Numbered from the stretch's first letter, positions 24,720 through 35,946 are shown. The stretch is DNA of 51,257 nucleotides from Limnothrix sp. CACIAM 69d (GCA_001913845.2 MKGP02000080.1:1-51257); one strand, 5' to 3'. The notes: generated by a model from the letters alone, not told the origin. Numbers and translations: made by a program.

Positions 24720-25190
24720 TCACGGCGCTGGGGGGTTCGACTGGACCGGGTTGCTAGCGGCAGATTCAGCCACCTGACAGGTTTGATTAATGGTTTGGAT
24801 CAGGTTGCGCTCATTGTTGGCGGACTGCTCCAGCGATTGCACTGCAATTTCAGCCAGGTTGCGATCCTTTTGCTGAATGGCGTTCAAAAATTCACGGGTG
24901 CTGCGGCTGGTGTCGGTGTAGATATCCGCCAAGCGCGATCGATGGTCTTTTAGTTGCGTGTCACTGAGCGGCAACTTGCCCAAATCCTGGGCAGCTCGAT
25001 CGAACGATTCAGCGGCGCGGCGCATGGCTTCCGGTTTGCCTGTGGCGGCTTCCCGGGCCGTTTCGTTGGCCAAGTTGGCAATGGTCACCAATTGTTTGCA
25101 TTGGGCAACTTTGCTTTGGGCGCAACCGGTCAAGACGCAGACAAGGGCGATCGCAGCGGGCAATTTAAGGGCAGGGTTTGACAAAACCAT
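24720..25190 (-). CDS. Small lipoprotein of unknown function
   Basis: 156 residues from the ATG at 25190 (MVLSNPALKLPAAIAL). A hydrophobic stretch ends in the lipobox VLTGCAQ. The remainder is helical: KQLVTIANLANETAREAATG, then FDRAAQDLGKLPLSD, then STREFLNAIQQKDRNLAEIAVQSLEQSANNERNLI, and a Pro-rich end. The pattern is that of a four-helix envelope lipoprotein common in cyanobacteria. I do not know a function. The frame continues 30 codons upstream without signal-like features. Confidence 0.82.
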   Translation of the reverse strand: MVLSNPALKLPAAIALVCVLTGCAQSKVAQCKQLVTIANLANETAREAATGKPEAMRRAAESFDRAAQDLGKLPLSDTQLKDHRSRLADIYTDTSRSTREFLNAIQQKDRNLAEIAVQSLEQSANNERNLIQTINQTCQVAESAASNPVQSNPPAP

Positions 25191-25476
25191 AAACAGCTCA
25201 GACCAGGTTTCCCGGCTTGCGAATCGAAGAAACAGTTTCCCCAACAACACTTTCAAAGCTGGTTCCCAAAGCAATTCCAAGAATGCGTTCAGGCATCATT
25301 TCCAGTATGATCCCAGCGCAAATTCCCGGAAAATTTCGGGTCAGACTGTGCAGCGTGCTGGGCGAATCCTAAAAACAAACTTTAAAAACATTACTGCCAA
25401 AAGCCTTGACCTCCAAGGGAACAACTCACCGCTCGATCGCCCGGAGGAGCAACCTTCAGCACCTGTGCGATTATCC

Positions 25477-25899
25477 CTACGATCGCACCGCAATATCGTT
25501 CATGACCCGGCGTTCATCGTCCAAAGAGGCCACCCCGCCCGCAATCTTGCCGTAGTGAATCCGGCCCGCCTCTAGCACCGTTTTGCGCAGGGTTTTATCA
25601 CCGGAGTTCGCCTCAAAAAGCGCCAACAGGGAGCCATAACCCAGACCGGTTCCTTTGGCATCCTCCTGCACTCGCATCGAGGCCAAAACCTGCTGTTGCA
25701 AGCCCATGTCGCCAGGGTTCGCCGCCAATTTTTTCAACAAATCTGCCAAGGATTTACGCAGCATCAACATATTGAGGAGATCCGCTTCAGCCTTTTGGCG
25801 CACTTCAATTGCCTTGCGTCGATCGCGATCGAGTCCATCAAGCCACTGCAACAGAAAAATCAGCGCCAGGATCAGGATCAACAACACCTCAAAAGACAT
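25477..25899 (-). CDS. Single-span membrane protein with coiled coil, unknown function
   Basis: 140 residues from the ATG at 25899 (MSFEVLLILILALIFLLQWL). It has one N-terminal transmembrane helix, then a charged helix (DGLDRDRRKAIEVRQKAEADLLNMLMLRKSLADLLKKLA written in short: heptad-like from about 20 to 60), then GLGYGSLLALFEANSGDKTLRKTVLEAGRIHYGKIAGG. I do not recognise the family. It is followed by the lipoprotein gene on the same strand after about 290 bp, so an operon is uncertain. Confidence 0.75.
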   Translation of the reverse strand: MSFEVLLILILALIFLLQWLDGLDRDRRKAIEVRQKAEADLLNMLMLRKSLADLLKKLAANPGDMGLQQQVLASMRVQEDAKGTGLGYGSLLALFEANSGDKTLRKTVLEAGRIHYGKIAGGVASLDDERRVMNDIAVRS

Positions 25900-26882
25900 A
25901 ACGGGCAACCCTCGGCAACAACAGGACTCGGAGAGATTTCAAAAACAGCAAGCGTTTTGGGCCGTTGCACCATTGGGCAACACCAGATGGCGTAACACAA
26001 CTGGCTCGATGCTGCCACCAATTTGCCACAAACCACTCGCCAGCGGCCGATCGATTCTGGCTTCCTTGACGGGTGGGCGCAACTCCCGATCGGGGATCGC
26101 TGCCAAGGGTGAGCTAATCGATCGATCCCGCCGCCTGGTTTTCTGCCAACCCTCACAGCTTTGATTGAATTCTTAACAAACAGCGCCAAATTTCCCGATC
26201 GTCCGGCTGTTTTGGGGTGCGATCGCCCTCGGATCCCCCTTTGGGAAAGCCCAAATCGATGAGGGAGTCGAGCAGCCTCTGAATTAAGGATTTGGCTGGT
26301 CTCGGAAGTTATGTTTTGGTTTTGTTTTTATTTTTATATAAATAAAACCCTAAACTTGATTAATTTGACTTAAACAGACATTTTCTTGATTCTAATCATC
26401 TTTAAAACCAATTTTTAAATTCAGAATCAATTTCAAGACTGCTGGCGCGGCCGGACAAAATTAGCCTTGCTTTCCTTTCGGGAAAAATCTGCTGATAATG
26501 CCATCGGTGGGGCAACCAACCGCGATCGCTCCAGGGCTGCCCACCCCCCAACTCAGTTTTTTGGCTGCATTCCCGATTTCCGCTACCACTTGGCTTCATT
26601 CCCGATCAATCCCAGTCCCGATCGGCCCCTCTGCTCAGGCTTCAATGCTCCGGTTTTGAGTTTTGCCATCTCGTTCATTTCGATCGCGCTCGGTCTGCCG
26701 GTTCAGGCCTCGGGCAGTTCACCGAGATTGGCGAAGACTAAGCGAGATTGACCCCGCCTGACTGAGCTTGATTGAGACTGACCGAGATTGATTGAGCTTG
26801 ATTGAGCTTGACCGAGGCTAAATCCTCGTTGCATTCCTGCTCCAGTCCTGTTCCAACCAGATTTCCCCAGAGGACTCCCCCC
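25900..26882. other. Gene-free stretch, about 980 bp, upstream of chlL
   Basis: No open frame here has coding character. The middle (about 26310-26420) is strongly AT-rich with TTTTTATTTTTATATAAATAAAA and is a likely promoter zone. The part next to chlL holds a degenerate tandem repeat (26735-26816). The length suggests a long regulated leader for the chl genes, which are expected to respond to light and oxygen. No binding site can be named with confidence. Confidence 0.55.
26735..26816. repeat. Degenerate tandem repeat before chlL
   Basis: About 80 bp made of variants of TTGATTGAGCTTGACCGAG, such as CTGACTGAGCTTGATTGAGA and GATTGATTGAGCTTGATTGA. It ends 66 bp before the chlL start, within the presumed 5' leader. 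It may be slippage-derived or a multi-site regulatory region. Confidence 0.75.
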
Positions 26883-27743
26883 GTGAAACTCGCTGTCTAT
26901 GGCAAAGGTGGCATCGGCAAATCCACCACCAGTTGCAACATCTCCGTGGCCCTCGCCCGTCGTGGCAAAAAAGTGCTGCAAATTGGCTGCGATCCGAAAC
27001 ACGACAGCACCTTCACGCTCACGGGCTATCTGATCCCCACGATCATCGACACCCTGCAAGCCAAGAGCTATCACTACGAAGACGTTTGGCCCGATGACGT
27101 GATCCACAAGGGCTATGGCGGCGTGCATTGCGTGGAAGCGGGCGGGCCGCCGGCCGGCGCAGGCTGCGGGGGCTACGTGGTGGGCGAGACGGTGAAGCTG
27201 CTGCGGGAGCTGAACGCCTTTGATGAGTACGACGTGATTTTGTTCGACGTGCTGGGCGATGTGGTTTGCGGCGGCTTTGCGGCTCCCTTGAACTATGCGG
27301 ACTACTGCGTGATCGTTACGGACAACGGCTTTGATGCGCTGTTTGCGGCCAATCGGATTGCGGCTTCGGTGCGTGAAAAGGCCCGAACCCACAAGCTGCG
27401 GCTGGCGGGTTTGATTGGCAACCGGACTTCCAAGCGGGATCTGATTGATAAATATGTCAGCGCAGTGCCGATGCCGGTGCTGGAGATTTTGCCGCTGATT
27501 GAAGATATTCGCGTGTCGCGGGTGAAGGGCAAAACGCTGTTTGAGATGGCGGAGTCTGACCCCTCGTTGTTGCCGGTTTGTGACTATTACCTGAACATTG
27601 CCGACCAACTGTTGGCGATGCCGGAGGGCGTGGTTCCCGATGGATCGCCCGATCGGGAGTTGTTCTCAATGCTGTCGGACTTCTATCTGAACCCACAAGA
27701 ACCGAAGACGACGGAACCCGAACCCGAATTGATGATGGTTTAG
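26883..27743 (+). CDS. chlL: Light-independent protochlorophyllide reductase, iron-sulfur ATP-binding subunit L
   Basis: NifH-like electron donor that passes ATP-driven electrons to ChlN-ChlB for dark chlorophyll synthesis. It has 286 residues from a GTG at 26883 preceded by GAGGA; upstream in-frame codons do not resemble the family. The P-loop is YGKGGIGKS (6-14). The [4Fe-4S]-bridging cysteines are Cys95 (GAGCGGY) and Cys129 (GDVVCGGF). The C-terminal [23 protein letters not shown] is typical. It is the first gene of a chlL-DUF5331-chlN run; chlB is not in the window, as is usual in cyanobacteria. Confidence 0.98.
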   Translation: MKLAVYGKGGIGKSTTSCNISVALARRGKKVLQIGCDPKHDSTFTLTGYLIPTIIDTLQAKSYHYEDVWPDDVIHKGYGGVHCVEAGGPPAGAGCGGYVVGETVKLLRELNAFDEYDVILFDVLGDVVCGGFAAPLNYADYCVIVTDNGFDALFAANRIAASVREKARTHKLRLAGLIGNRTSKRDLIDKYVSAVPMPVLEILPLIEDIRVSRVKGKTLFEMAESDPSLLPVCDYYLNIADQLLAMPEGVVPDGSPDRELFSMLSDFYLNPQEPKTTEPEPELMMV

Positions 27744-27762
27744 GGCTGAACCCAAGTCCAAA

Positions 27763-27782
27763 CAAGGGGCTTAAGCCCCTTG
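27763..27782. repeat. Dispersed palindrome CAAGGGGCTTAAGCCCCTTG
   Basis: Perfect copy 20 bp after the chlL stop, followed by CCCCCAAGGGG. In a chlL-DUF5331-chlN transcript this hairpin could protect the chlL 3' end or partially uncouple the downstream genes. Confidence 0.9.
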
Positions 27783-27869
27783 CCCCCAAGGGGAACGCGA
27801 GGAGGGCTGGATGATCGAGTAGGCTCGATCGAGGTTTGATATCTCCAAAGTCCACCGATCTCCCGCCCT

Positions 27870-28316
27870 ATGAACGTTGAACAGTTGCGCCGATCGCTCC
27901 GTCAAAAGTGGCTGGACTATTACCGCGATAACCGCTCCTGGTTGGCCCGCATGGCCATTTGGACAGAAAGCGAGTTGGGCCACCGCCGTCCCCTGTCGAG
28001 TTTTTTGTTGGCGACAGCGACGGTGCTGGAACCGCGAGTGACGGAGTTGATGCCGCTGTTGGTGGATCTCAGCAGCGATCCCGATCGGGTGATCGAAGCG
28101 CTGGGGCTGGACTTTGACCCCGATCGGGAATTGGAACTCGCCGCCAAGGCCGCCGCCCGCGAACGCCGCAACCGTCCCGCCATCCTGTTACCCGCCAGCG
28201 ATCCTGCGCCGATCGAGTTTGCCCAACCCCCGATCGAACAGCTTGAGGAAACCGACTGCAATGGCCGCACCCGTGATGCTGAGCTGATCCCGATTTGGGA
28301 GCGATCGACCTTTTAA
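27870..28316 (+). CDS. DUF5331 protein, chlL-chlN linked
   Basis: 148 residues beginning MNVEQLRRSLRQKWLDYYRDNRSWL, followed by RRPLSSFLLATATVLEPRVTELMPLLVDL and ALGLDFDPDRELEL, the conserved blocks of the DUF5331 family. In many cyanobacteria this gene lies between chlL and chlN, as here. That suggests a role connected with the dark-operative reductase, but none has been assigned to my knowledge. The C-terminal 50 residues are variable and Pro/Ala-rich. It starts at an ATG. Confidence 0.9.
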   Translation: MNVEQLRRSLRQKWLDYYRDNRSWLARMAIWTESELGHRRPLSSFLLATATVLEPRVTELMPLLVDLSSDPDRVIEALGLDFDPDRELELAAKAAARERRNRPAILLPASDPAPIEFAQPPIEQLEETDCNGRTRDAELIPIWERSTF

Positions 28317-28357
28317 GTTCAGCGAAATTCAGGGTTCGATCGCGCGCAAACATCCGG

Positions 28358-29855
<1,498 letters not shown>

Positions 29856-30044
29856 ATCCAAGCGGCTCTTCAATGGGGTAATTAACCGCTTGAGGTTTGC
29901 TGGCCACGAACCTTCCGTTCTTTGGCGAAAGTCCTGTTTGCAACAGTTCGCTGCACGATCGCCCTTGGCCAGAGGCTCCCGGGTTAGGATCTTGATCCGA
30001 CTCGATCCGAGCGATCGCCCCGCGCCCGCAGGAGGACTACCCCC

Positions 30045-31292
30045 ATGAGTGACCAAATGAAATGGGTCAGCGCCGTTTCCAAGCAACCATCCCTAGAAGC
30101 GGCCATTGATGAGGTCAGCCAGCATGTTTTGGCCACTTTGGGGCAACAGCCAGATTTGTTGCTGGTCTTCATCTCATCGGCCTTCAGCAGCGAATATATG
30201 CGGCTGATGCCCCTGCTGCGCGATCGCCTGCCTGCTCGGGCCATGGCGGGCTGTGGGGGCAGCGGCGTTGTGGGCAACCTGGATTCGCAACAGGTGGAAG
30301 AGGTGGAAGATGATCCGGCCCTCTGCGTGATGGCCGCTCGGTTACCCAACGTCACCATCCAAACTTTTCACATCGATCGCGAGGCCCTGCCCGATTTGGA
30401 TGGGCCACCCCAACCCTGGATTGAGGCGATCGGGGCCGACCCCGCCACGAACCCCAGCTTTTTAGTCTTTGCGGATCCGGGGTTGGTGCAGATGAACGAC
30501 CTGCTGCAAGGGCTGGACTATGCCTATCCCGGCTCCGTGACCGTGGGCGGCTTGGCCAGCGGGGACTCCTTTCGGGAAAGCAAGCAACTCTTTGTGGACT
30601 ATCGGGCCTATCGATCGGGCGCGGTGGGGGTGGCCCTCAGCGGCGATGTGGTGATTGAGCCAATTGTGGCCCAAGGTTGCCGCCCGATCGGTCAGCCCCT
30701 GTGGGTCACGGAATGCGAACGCAACATCGTGATGCAAGTGTCGATTCAGTTAGACCCAGACACGATCGCCGACAAACCCCAAGCGCCCCTCAAGGCCCTG
30801 CGGCAACTGATTGAAGAACTCAGTGACAAAGATCGCGAACTGGCGCAATATTCCCTCTTTGTGGGTTTGGCCCGCGATGCCTTTCGCCAAACCCTGGAAC
30901 CGGGCGATTTCCTAATTCGCAACCTGTTGGGGGTGGATCCCAGCGGCGGCGCGATCGCGATCGGCGATCGAATCCGCCGGGGCCAACGGATTCAGTTTCA
31001 TCTGCGAGATGCGGACACCTCCGCCGAAGACCTCCGCGCCCTGTTGGAACGATATTTGCGCGATCGCCCATCGGAGCAACCCGACCCGATCGGGGCCTTG
31101 ATGTTTGCCTGTGTGGGCCGTGGCCAAGGGCTTTATAACAAAGCCAATTTTGACTCCTGCCTGTTGCAAAAATATCTGGGTCTGATGCCGGTGGCGGGCT
31201 TTTTCTGCAATGGTGAAATTGGCCCCGTGGGTGGCACGACCTTTATTCACGGTTACACCTCGGTTTTTGCCCTGTTTCGCCCCAAAGCCTAG
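30045..31292 (+). CDS. FIST domain protein
   Basis: 415 residues with an N-terminal FIST domain (LLLVFISSAFSSEYMRL, AMAGCGGSGVVGN, then VTVGGLASGDSF) and a FIST C domain near the end (GALMFACVGRGQGLY and MPVAGFFCNGEIGPVGGTTFIHGYTSVFALF). FIST domains are predicted small-ligand sensors, often cytosolic partners of signalling proteins. Here the gene stands alone with a strong GGAGGA 8 bases before its ATG. It follows chlN by 190 bp on the same strand, so weak read-through is possible. Confidence 0.93.
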   Translation: MSDQMKWVSAVSKQPSLEAAIDEVSQHVLATLGQQPDLLLVFISSAFSSEYMRLMPLLRDRLPARAMAGCGGSGVVGNLDSQQVEEVEDDPALCVMAARLPNVTIQTFHIDREALPDLDGPPQPWIEAIGADPATNPSFLVFADPGLVQMNDLLQGLDYAYPGSVTVGGLASGDSFRESKQLFVDYRAYRSGAVGVALSGDVVIEPIVAQGCRPIGQPLWVTECERNIVMQVSIQLDPDTIADKPQAPLKALRQLIEELSDKDRELAQYSLFVGLARDAFRQTLEPGDFLIRNLLGVDPSGGAIAIGDRIRRGQRIQFHLRDADTSAEDLRALLERYLRDRPSEQPDPIGALMFACVGRGQGLYNKANFDSCLLQKYLGLMPVAGFFCNGEIGPVGGTTFIHGYTSVFALFRPKA

Positions 31293-31401
31293 CCACTCAA
31301 CTCAGGTTTTTCACTTCAATTCTTTCGCTCAAGTGAGCTAAAGTTGGTCATTGGTTAGAACAAGGAGTTGTTCTGGCCCGTTGGAGTTAGGAGTTTGAGT
31401 T

Positions 31402-34400
31402 GTGCGCGTCACCTTTCCTGCCCTGTTTCATGGCAAAACCCTACAAACGGCCCTCAAAGCCTTTGAATTTCCAGCGGATTTGGAGGCGCGTCATGCTCCC
31501 GTTAAAAATTGGGCAACCCTCCTCAAAACCAACTCCTTAAAAGCCGTCAAAGAAACCTCTTTGCATGGCGATTTCCTGGGCGATATTTTTCGGGATGCTT
31601 TGGGCTATCGCAGCATTGTGGGTGGCCAAGGACAACATTGGGAATTGCACGCCGAAAAGCATATCGATGGCGGTGGCGGTTTTGCGGATGGGGCGATCGG
31701 GTTGTTTTCTGCGGTTACGGGTTCCAGCGGCAAACAAAAGCTCACCGGCCGTGTGGTGGCTCCCATTGAACTGAAGGGAACCAAAACCGACCTCGACACC
31801 CGCCAAAAAGGGCAAGAATCCCCCGTGGAACAGGGATGGCGTTATGCCAACTACACCATGGGTTGTCGATGGGTGATTGTGTCTAACTATCGCGAACTGC
31901 GGCTTTATCACACCAGCAAAACGCCCGCCTGCTGTGAGCAATTCTTCTTAGAAGATTTGGCAGATTTGGAAGCATTCAAACGCTTTTATTTTTTGCTTTG
32001 TCGGGAAAACTTTTTGCCCGCCAGCGCCCATGAGGGCGATCGATCACGGCTGGATGAGTTGTTGGCAGAGTCCAACGAAGCCGAAGAAGCGATCACCGAA
32101 AAGCTCTACCAAGACTATAAGGACGTGCGCCAACAGTTGGTGCAGTTTTTTAAGGGTCGGTATAGCCAAGATTGGAGCGATCGACAGGCGGAGTTTATTG
32201 AAGCGGCCCAAAAAGTTCTCGATCGCATCCTGTTCATTGCCTTCTGTGAAGACCGAAAGCTGTTACCAGCCAGATGCCTCAAAGAAGCCCATGATTTTCA
32301 TAACCCTTACAATCGATCGAGCATTTGGCAGCGGTTCAAAGCCATTTTTCGGTGGGTTGACCAAGGCAACGATCAGCCTCCCATTTCGGGCTACAACGGC
32401 GGTCTTTTTAAACTTGATCCGCTCGTTGACCAAGAAATTGAGGTTCCCGATTGGCTTTGCACCAGGCTCAAAAACCTGACGGCCTACGACTTTGACACAG
32501 AAGTTTCAGTTGATGTTTTAGGGAGAATTTTTGAGCAATCGGTCACGGATCTAGAGGAGTTGCGATCGCTGGCGGCCGGTGAGGCCTACAACGTCAAGCA
32601 AGGAAAACGCAAGACCCAAGGTGTTTTTTACACACCCACTTGGGTGACGCAATACATGGTGGAAACAGCCCTCGGGGGCTACTTATCCAGGCGATCGGCT
32701 CTGCTGCGCGATCGGTTGCGGGTGGATGCCATTCCCGATCGCAACACCAAGCAACGACAAGCGGCCGAATTGGCCTATTTGAAAGCTTGGCGCGAAGAAC
32801 TAAAAACCATCCGCGTTTTGGATCCGGCCTGTGGCTCGGGCGCTTTTCTCATTGCGGCTTTTAACTTTTTGGCGCGGCAATACGAAAAAATCAACGCGGA
32901 AATTGCCAACTTGCAAGGCGGCGTTCGGGAAATTTTTGACCTGAATAAAGCAATTTTGAATCAGAACCTCTATGGGGTTGATTTGTCTTCCGAATCGGTG
33001 GAAATCACGAAGCTTTCGTTGTGGTTGCAAACGGCGGAAAAGGGACAAGCCCTCACCAACTTGGACGACAACATCAAAGCGGGCAATTCCATCGTTGCCG
33101 ATCGCACGGTTGATCCCAGAGCTTTTGATTGGGAAGCGGCATTTTCAGCAGTGATGGCCGATGGGGGCTTTGATGTGGTGTTGGGCAATCCGCCCTATGT
33201 GCGCCAAGAGTTGCTATCGCCTTTCAAGCCCTATTTACAAACTCATTATGCCTGTTATGACGGGGTGGCAGATCTCTATGTTTATTTCTATGAGCGTGGG
33301 GTAAAGCTGCTGAAATCGGGTGGGATGTTGTCTTACATTGTCACCAACAAATGGTTGCGATCGGGCTATGGGGAACCGTTACGCAAGTTTTTTGTGGAAC
33401 AAACCATTTTTGAACAAATTATCGATTTTGGCCATGCACCGATTTTTCGGGATGCGGACACGTTTCCTTGCATCATTGTGTTGCAAAAAGCTGATGGGGC
33501 AAGGGGCTTCAGCCCCTTGTCTGGTGAGCTGGCTGGCTTGGCAAATCAGGTAACGGTTTGTGCGGTTCCTCGGGAGCAGCTAGAGGGTCTCAATTTGGCG
33601 CAATTTGTGGAGCGGGAGGGCTATGAAATCCCCCGATCGCGCCTATCTGCGGCGGCCTGGAGTTTGGAAAATCCGCAAGTCGATGCGCTGATGCAAAAAA
33701 TCCGCAGCGTCGGTGTTCCCCTCGTCGATTTTGCAGGAACCAAACCCTATCGCGGCATTTTAACGGGTTTTAACAAAGCCTTTTTAATTGATGACCAAAC
33801 GCGCCAAAGATTGATTTCTGAAGATCCCAAATGCTCAGAAATCATCAAACCCTATCTACGTGGTCAAGATATTAAGCGATGGAATTCGCCCGATGCTAAA
33901 AAATATTTGATTTTTTCTCGATGGAATTTTCCAATTGATGATTACCCATCAATCAAAAATTGGCTAGAGCAATATCGAAAGCCATTGACTTTGCGCCCAG
34001 AAGTTCAGCAGGGTCGCTTTGCTTGGTACTGCCTTAGTCGGTATGGGTCAGATTATCATCACCTTTTCCAAGAACCAAAAATTGTTTATCAAGTAATTCA
34101 AACATTACCTCAATATTCATTAGATCAGTCAGGTCGATTTGGTAATGATAAAACCTTCTTCTTACCTTCTAGTAATCAATATTTACTAGCAGTTTTAAAT
34201 TCACCCTTGATTTGGTCTTACAGCCATCGAAATTTTACGCGAATGCTGTCCGGCGCAATCAGTCCTATGGGTTATTTATTTGAGCAGTTACCGATCGCCC
34301 CACCCACCGAGCCAATCCGCCGAGAAGCCGAAGATCTCGTCAGCGAATTAATCGAACTCACCAAAGCCAACCAAGAGGCTCAACGTGATGTCATGGGCTG

Positions 34401-34716
34401 GCTCGCCTTTGAATTCAACATCGAAAAACCCGGCCAAAAACTCGCCGACTTTGCCCAACTCAGCCTCGATGAATTTCGCGCCGAACTGAAAAAACGCTGC
34501 CCCAAAGGAACCAGCATTGGCCCCAAACAAGTTAAAGCCATTGACCTTGCTTATAGCGACTATGCAACCCCAATTCAACAGCGCAATGCAGAAATTTTGC
34601 GGCGAGAACAGCGACTTTCGGACTTAGTGAACCAAGCCTATCAACTCACTCCCGAAGAAATTGAATTGCTGTGGAAAACAGCCCCACCTCGAATGCCGAT
34701 CGCCCCGCCTAATTAA
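31402..34716 (+). CDS. Single-chain type IIG-like (Eco57I class) restriction-modification enzyme
   Basis: 1104 residues from a GTG. The N-terminal nuclease has the PD-(D/E)XK pattern: Asp96 in GGGFADGAIGL and Glu123-x-Lys125 in VVAPIELKGTK. The adenine-N6 methyltransferase core has motif I DPACGSGAFL near 474 and motif IV NPPY near 596. The C-terminal third (ILTGFNKAFLIDD, then GRFAWYCLSRYGSDY) resembles a TaqI/Eco57I-type target recognition domain. One polypeptide would thus cut, modify and recognise DNA. A member of the dispersed palindrome family sits in frame at 33500. No separate specificity gene or other defence gene is adjacent. Confidence 0.92.
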   Translation: MRVTFPALFHGKTLQTALKAFEFPADLEARHAPVKNWATLLKTNSLKAVKETSLHGDFLGDIFRDALGYRSIVGGQGQHWELHAEKHIDGGGGFADGAIGLFSAVTGSSGKQKLTGRVVAPIELKGTKTDLDTRQKGQESPVEQGWRYANYTMGCRWVIVSNYRELRLYHTSKTPACCEQFFLEDLADLEAFKRFYFLLCRENFLPASAHEGDRSRLDELLAESNEAEEAITEKLYQDYKDVRQQLVQFFKGRYSQDWSDRQAEFIEAAQKVLDRILFIAFCEDRKLLPARCLKEAHDFHNPYNRSSIWQRFKAIFRWVDQGNDQPPISGYNGGLFKLDPLVDQEIEVPDWLCTRLKNLTAYDFDTEVSVDVLGRIFEQSVTDLEELRSLAAGEAYNVKQGKRKTQGVFYTPTWVTQYMVETALGGYLSRRSALLRDRLRVDAIPDRNTKQRQAAELAYLKAWREELKTIRVLDPACGSGAFLIAAFNFLARQYEKINAEIANLQGGVREIFDLNKAILNQNLYGVDLSSESVEITKLSLWLQTAEKGQALTNLDDNIKAGNSIVADRTVDPRAFDWEAAFSAVMADGGFDVVLGNPPYVRQELLSPFKPYLQTHYACYDGVADLYVYFYERGVKLLKSGGMLSYIVTNKWLRSGYGEPLRKFFVEQTIFEQIIDFGHAPIFRDADTFPCIIVLQKADGARGFSPLSGELAGLANQVTVCAVPREQLEGLNLAQFVEREGYEIPRSRLSAAAWSLENPQVDALMQKIRSVGVPLVDFAGTKPYRGILTGFNKAFLIDDQTRQRLISEDPKCSEIIKPYLRGQDIKRWNSPDAKKYLIFSRWNFPIDDYPSIKNWLEQYRKPLTLRPEVQQGRFAWYCLSRYGSDYHHLFQEPKIVYQVIQTLPQYSLDQSGRFGNDKTFFLPSSNQYLLAVLNSPLIWSYSHRNFTRMLSGAISPMGYLFEQLPIAPPTEPIRREAEDLVSELIELTKANQEAQRDVMGWLAFEFNIEKPGQKLADFAQLSLDEFRAELKKRCPKGTSIGPKQVKAIDLAYSDYATPIQQRNAEILRREQRLSDLVNQAYQLTPEEIELLWKTAPPRMPIAPPN
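33500..33519. repeat. Palindrome family copy inside the restriction-modification gene
   Basis: CAAGGGGCTTCAGCCCCTTG, one base from the family consensus. It encodes ARGFSPLS between the methyltransferase core and the target recognition part, in frame. It is the only member of the family found inside a long gene in this window. Confidence 0.9.
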
Positions 34717-34733
34717 CCTAAATTGTCTAATTG

Positions 34734-35036
34734 CTATTCCAACGGCTTTGGGCTGCGCTTTGGTTTAAACCATCCCAACATCGACAGCCCCGTCAGGATC
34801 AAAGCCAACAGGCCCAAACCATCCAAGAGCGGATAAATCGCTTCCAGATGAAAAATTTCACCCGTGTGAATATCCATCAAGAGACTGCGTTTAAGTCCTG
34901 GTAAATGCCATTCCTCCACCAACGTTGCCAACATACCCGTAATCACGGTCAGGGTCAGAGGCAACAGCAAAATCGGAGCCAGAAATCGATGATATTTGCG
35001 TTGGTATTTCTGGAACGTTTGGAAATTTTTGAACAT
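34734..35036 (-). CDS. Small PepSY-like two-helix membrane protein
   Basis: 100 residues from the ATG at 35036 (MFKNFQTFQKYQRKYHRFL). Two membrane helices lie at about 22-40 (APILLLPLTLTVITGML) and 75-93 (LDGLGLLALILTGLSMLGW). The intervening SLLMDIHTGEIFHLEAIYPLLDGLG matches the end of PepSY-associated membrane proteins (family pattern D.HTG.......PLL). It ends KPKRSPKPLE and is convergent with the restriction-modification gene, 17 bp apart. In this neighbourhood it may belong to a metal- or redox-related group. Confidence 0.78.
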   Translation of the reverse strand: MFKNFQTFQKYQRKYHRFLAPILLLPLTLTVITGMLATLVEEWHLPGLKRSLLMDIHTGEIFHLEAIYPLLDGLGLLALILTGLSMLGWFKPKRSPKPLE

Positions 35037-35110
35037 GGGCGATCGAGCCTCTAGGAACAAAGGGTTTGCCTGAACCTAGTGGCGTAGCAAGCTTATTGTC
35101 ATAGGTCGAG

Positions 35111-35206
35111 TTAAATGACTGTTGCCGTTACCAAATCGTTAGGCAGCAAGGGGCTTAAGCCCCTTGTTACTACGACTGGCTCTGCAACTTTGACCCAATC
35201 AATTAA
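35111..35206. repeat. About 97-bp repeat element around the palindrome, copy 1
   Basis: It shares most of its length with 50004-50099: TAAATGAC, a GTTACC segment, the palindrome at 35147-35166, then CTTGTTACTACGACTGGCTC and GCAACTTTGACCCAAT. The two copies lie 15 kb apart. This shows that in some places the palindrome is the centre of a larger conserved unit. No coding capacity is seen. Confidence 0.85.
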
Positions 35207-35303
35207 GGCAGCCGCACTACTAGCAAGTCACGCGATCGGTTCAGGCAGGATTGGCAAGCAACAAAACAAGCAAGGGGAATCGAAACAATCGGCGGATATT
35301 TCC

Positions 35304-35801
35304 CTACTTTGCCTGCCCGATCGCCCCTTCCAAACTGCTGAGAGCGGCCAGGGCTTTGGCCTTGTCCAAATTGCCGCTCAGTTGCCCGCTCACACCATCC
35401 ATGGCTTCCTCGATCGCCTCATAGGCCTTGGGATTTTTTTCCTTAATCCCATCTTCAACGGGTTTCCAAGCGGCTTCAAATTGCTCAAATTCTGTTTTGG
35501 CTTTGGCTTCGTCTCCCGCTTCCACCGCCGCCCGAGTTTTGGTCACCACGGCGGTCAATGCGCTGAGGTCACCGCCGGCCGCCGGACTAGGGGCGGGGCT
35601 GGCGGCCGGTTCAACGGGGCTGGCAACGGGGCTTGAGGCGGCCGGCTCGGCGAGGCTGGCCGCAGGATTGGCCGCGGTTTGGGAACTGCAACCGGCGCTG
35701 GCCACAATGCTGAGGGCGGCGACCAAAGCCAGGGCCAAACGCCCCTGGGTCAGGACTCTTGCCGGTGCAGAAGATGAGCGAGCCAAGGGAAGCAAGGACA
35801 T
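35304..35801 (-). CDS. Ala/Pro-rich lipoprotein with helical domain
   Basis: 165 residues from the ATG at 35801, with GGAG seven bases upstream. A basic N-terminus and hydrophobic run end in the lipobox VASAGCSS. An Ala/Pro/Ser linker follows (about 48-85). The folded end reads LTAVVTKTRAAVEAGDEAKA, FEQFEAAWKPVEDGIKEKNP and YEAIEEAMDGVSGQL. That pattern is reminiscent of the helical periplasmic domains attached to FTR1/EfeO iron-uptake proteins. Iron binding is only a guess. It lies downstream of the Asp-rich exported protein gene on the same strand. Confidence 0.8.
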   Translation of the reverse strand: MSLLPLARSSSAPARVLTQGRLALALVAALSIVASAGCSSQTAANPAASLAEPAASSPVASPVEPAASPAPSPAAGGDLSALTAVVTKTRAAVEAGDEAKAKTEFEQFEAAWKPVEDGIKEKNPKAYEAIEEAMDGVSGQLSGNLDKAKALAALSSLEGAIGQAK

Positions 35802-35946
35802 GAACATTCTCCAAGAGAGATAGCGGCCGGGCGATCGGAACTGCAAAACTCGCGCTTTCAGCGATTACCTAAACCGTAACCAACAAAAACGACAAACTCA
35901 TGACAACCGCAGAGCTGGGATTGTGGGTCTCTCTTGAAGAAGGTTA

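Noticed and set aside
25655-26189. Open frames on both strands in the gap upstream of chlL
   Set aside because: They partly overlap the membrane protein gene antisense or show no protein-like composition.
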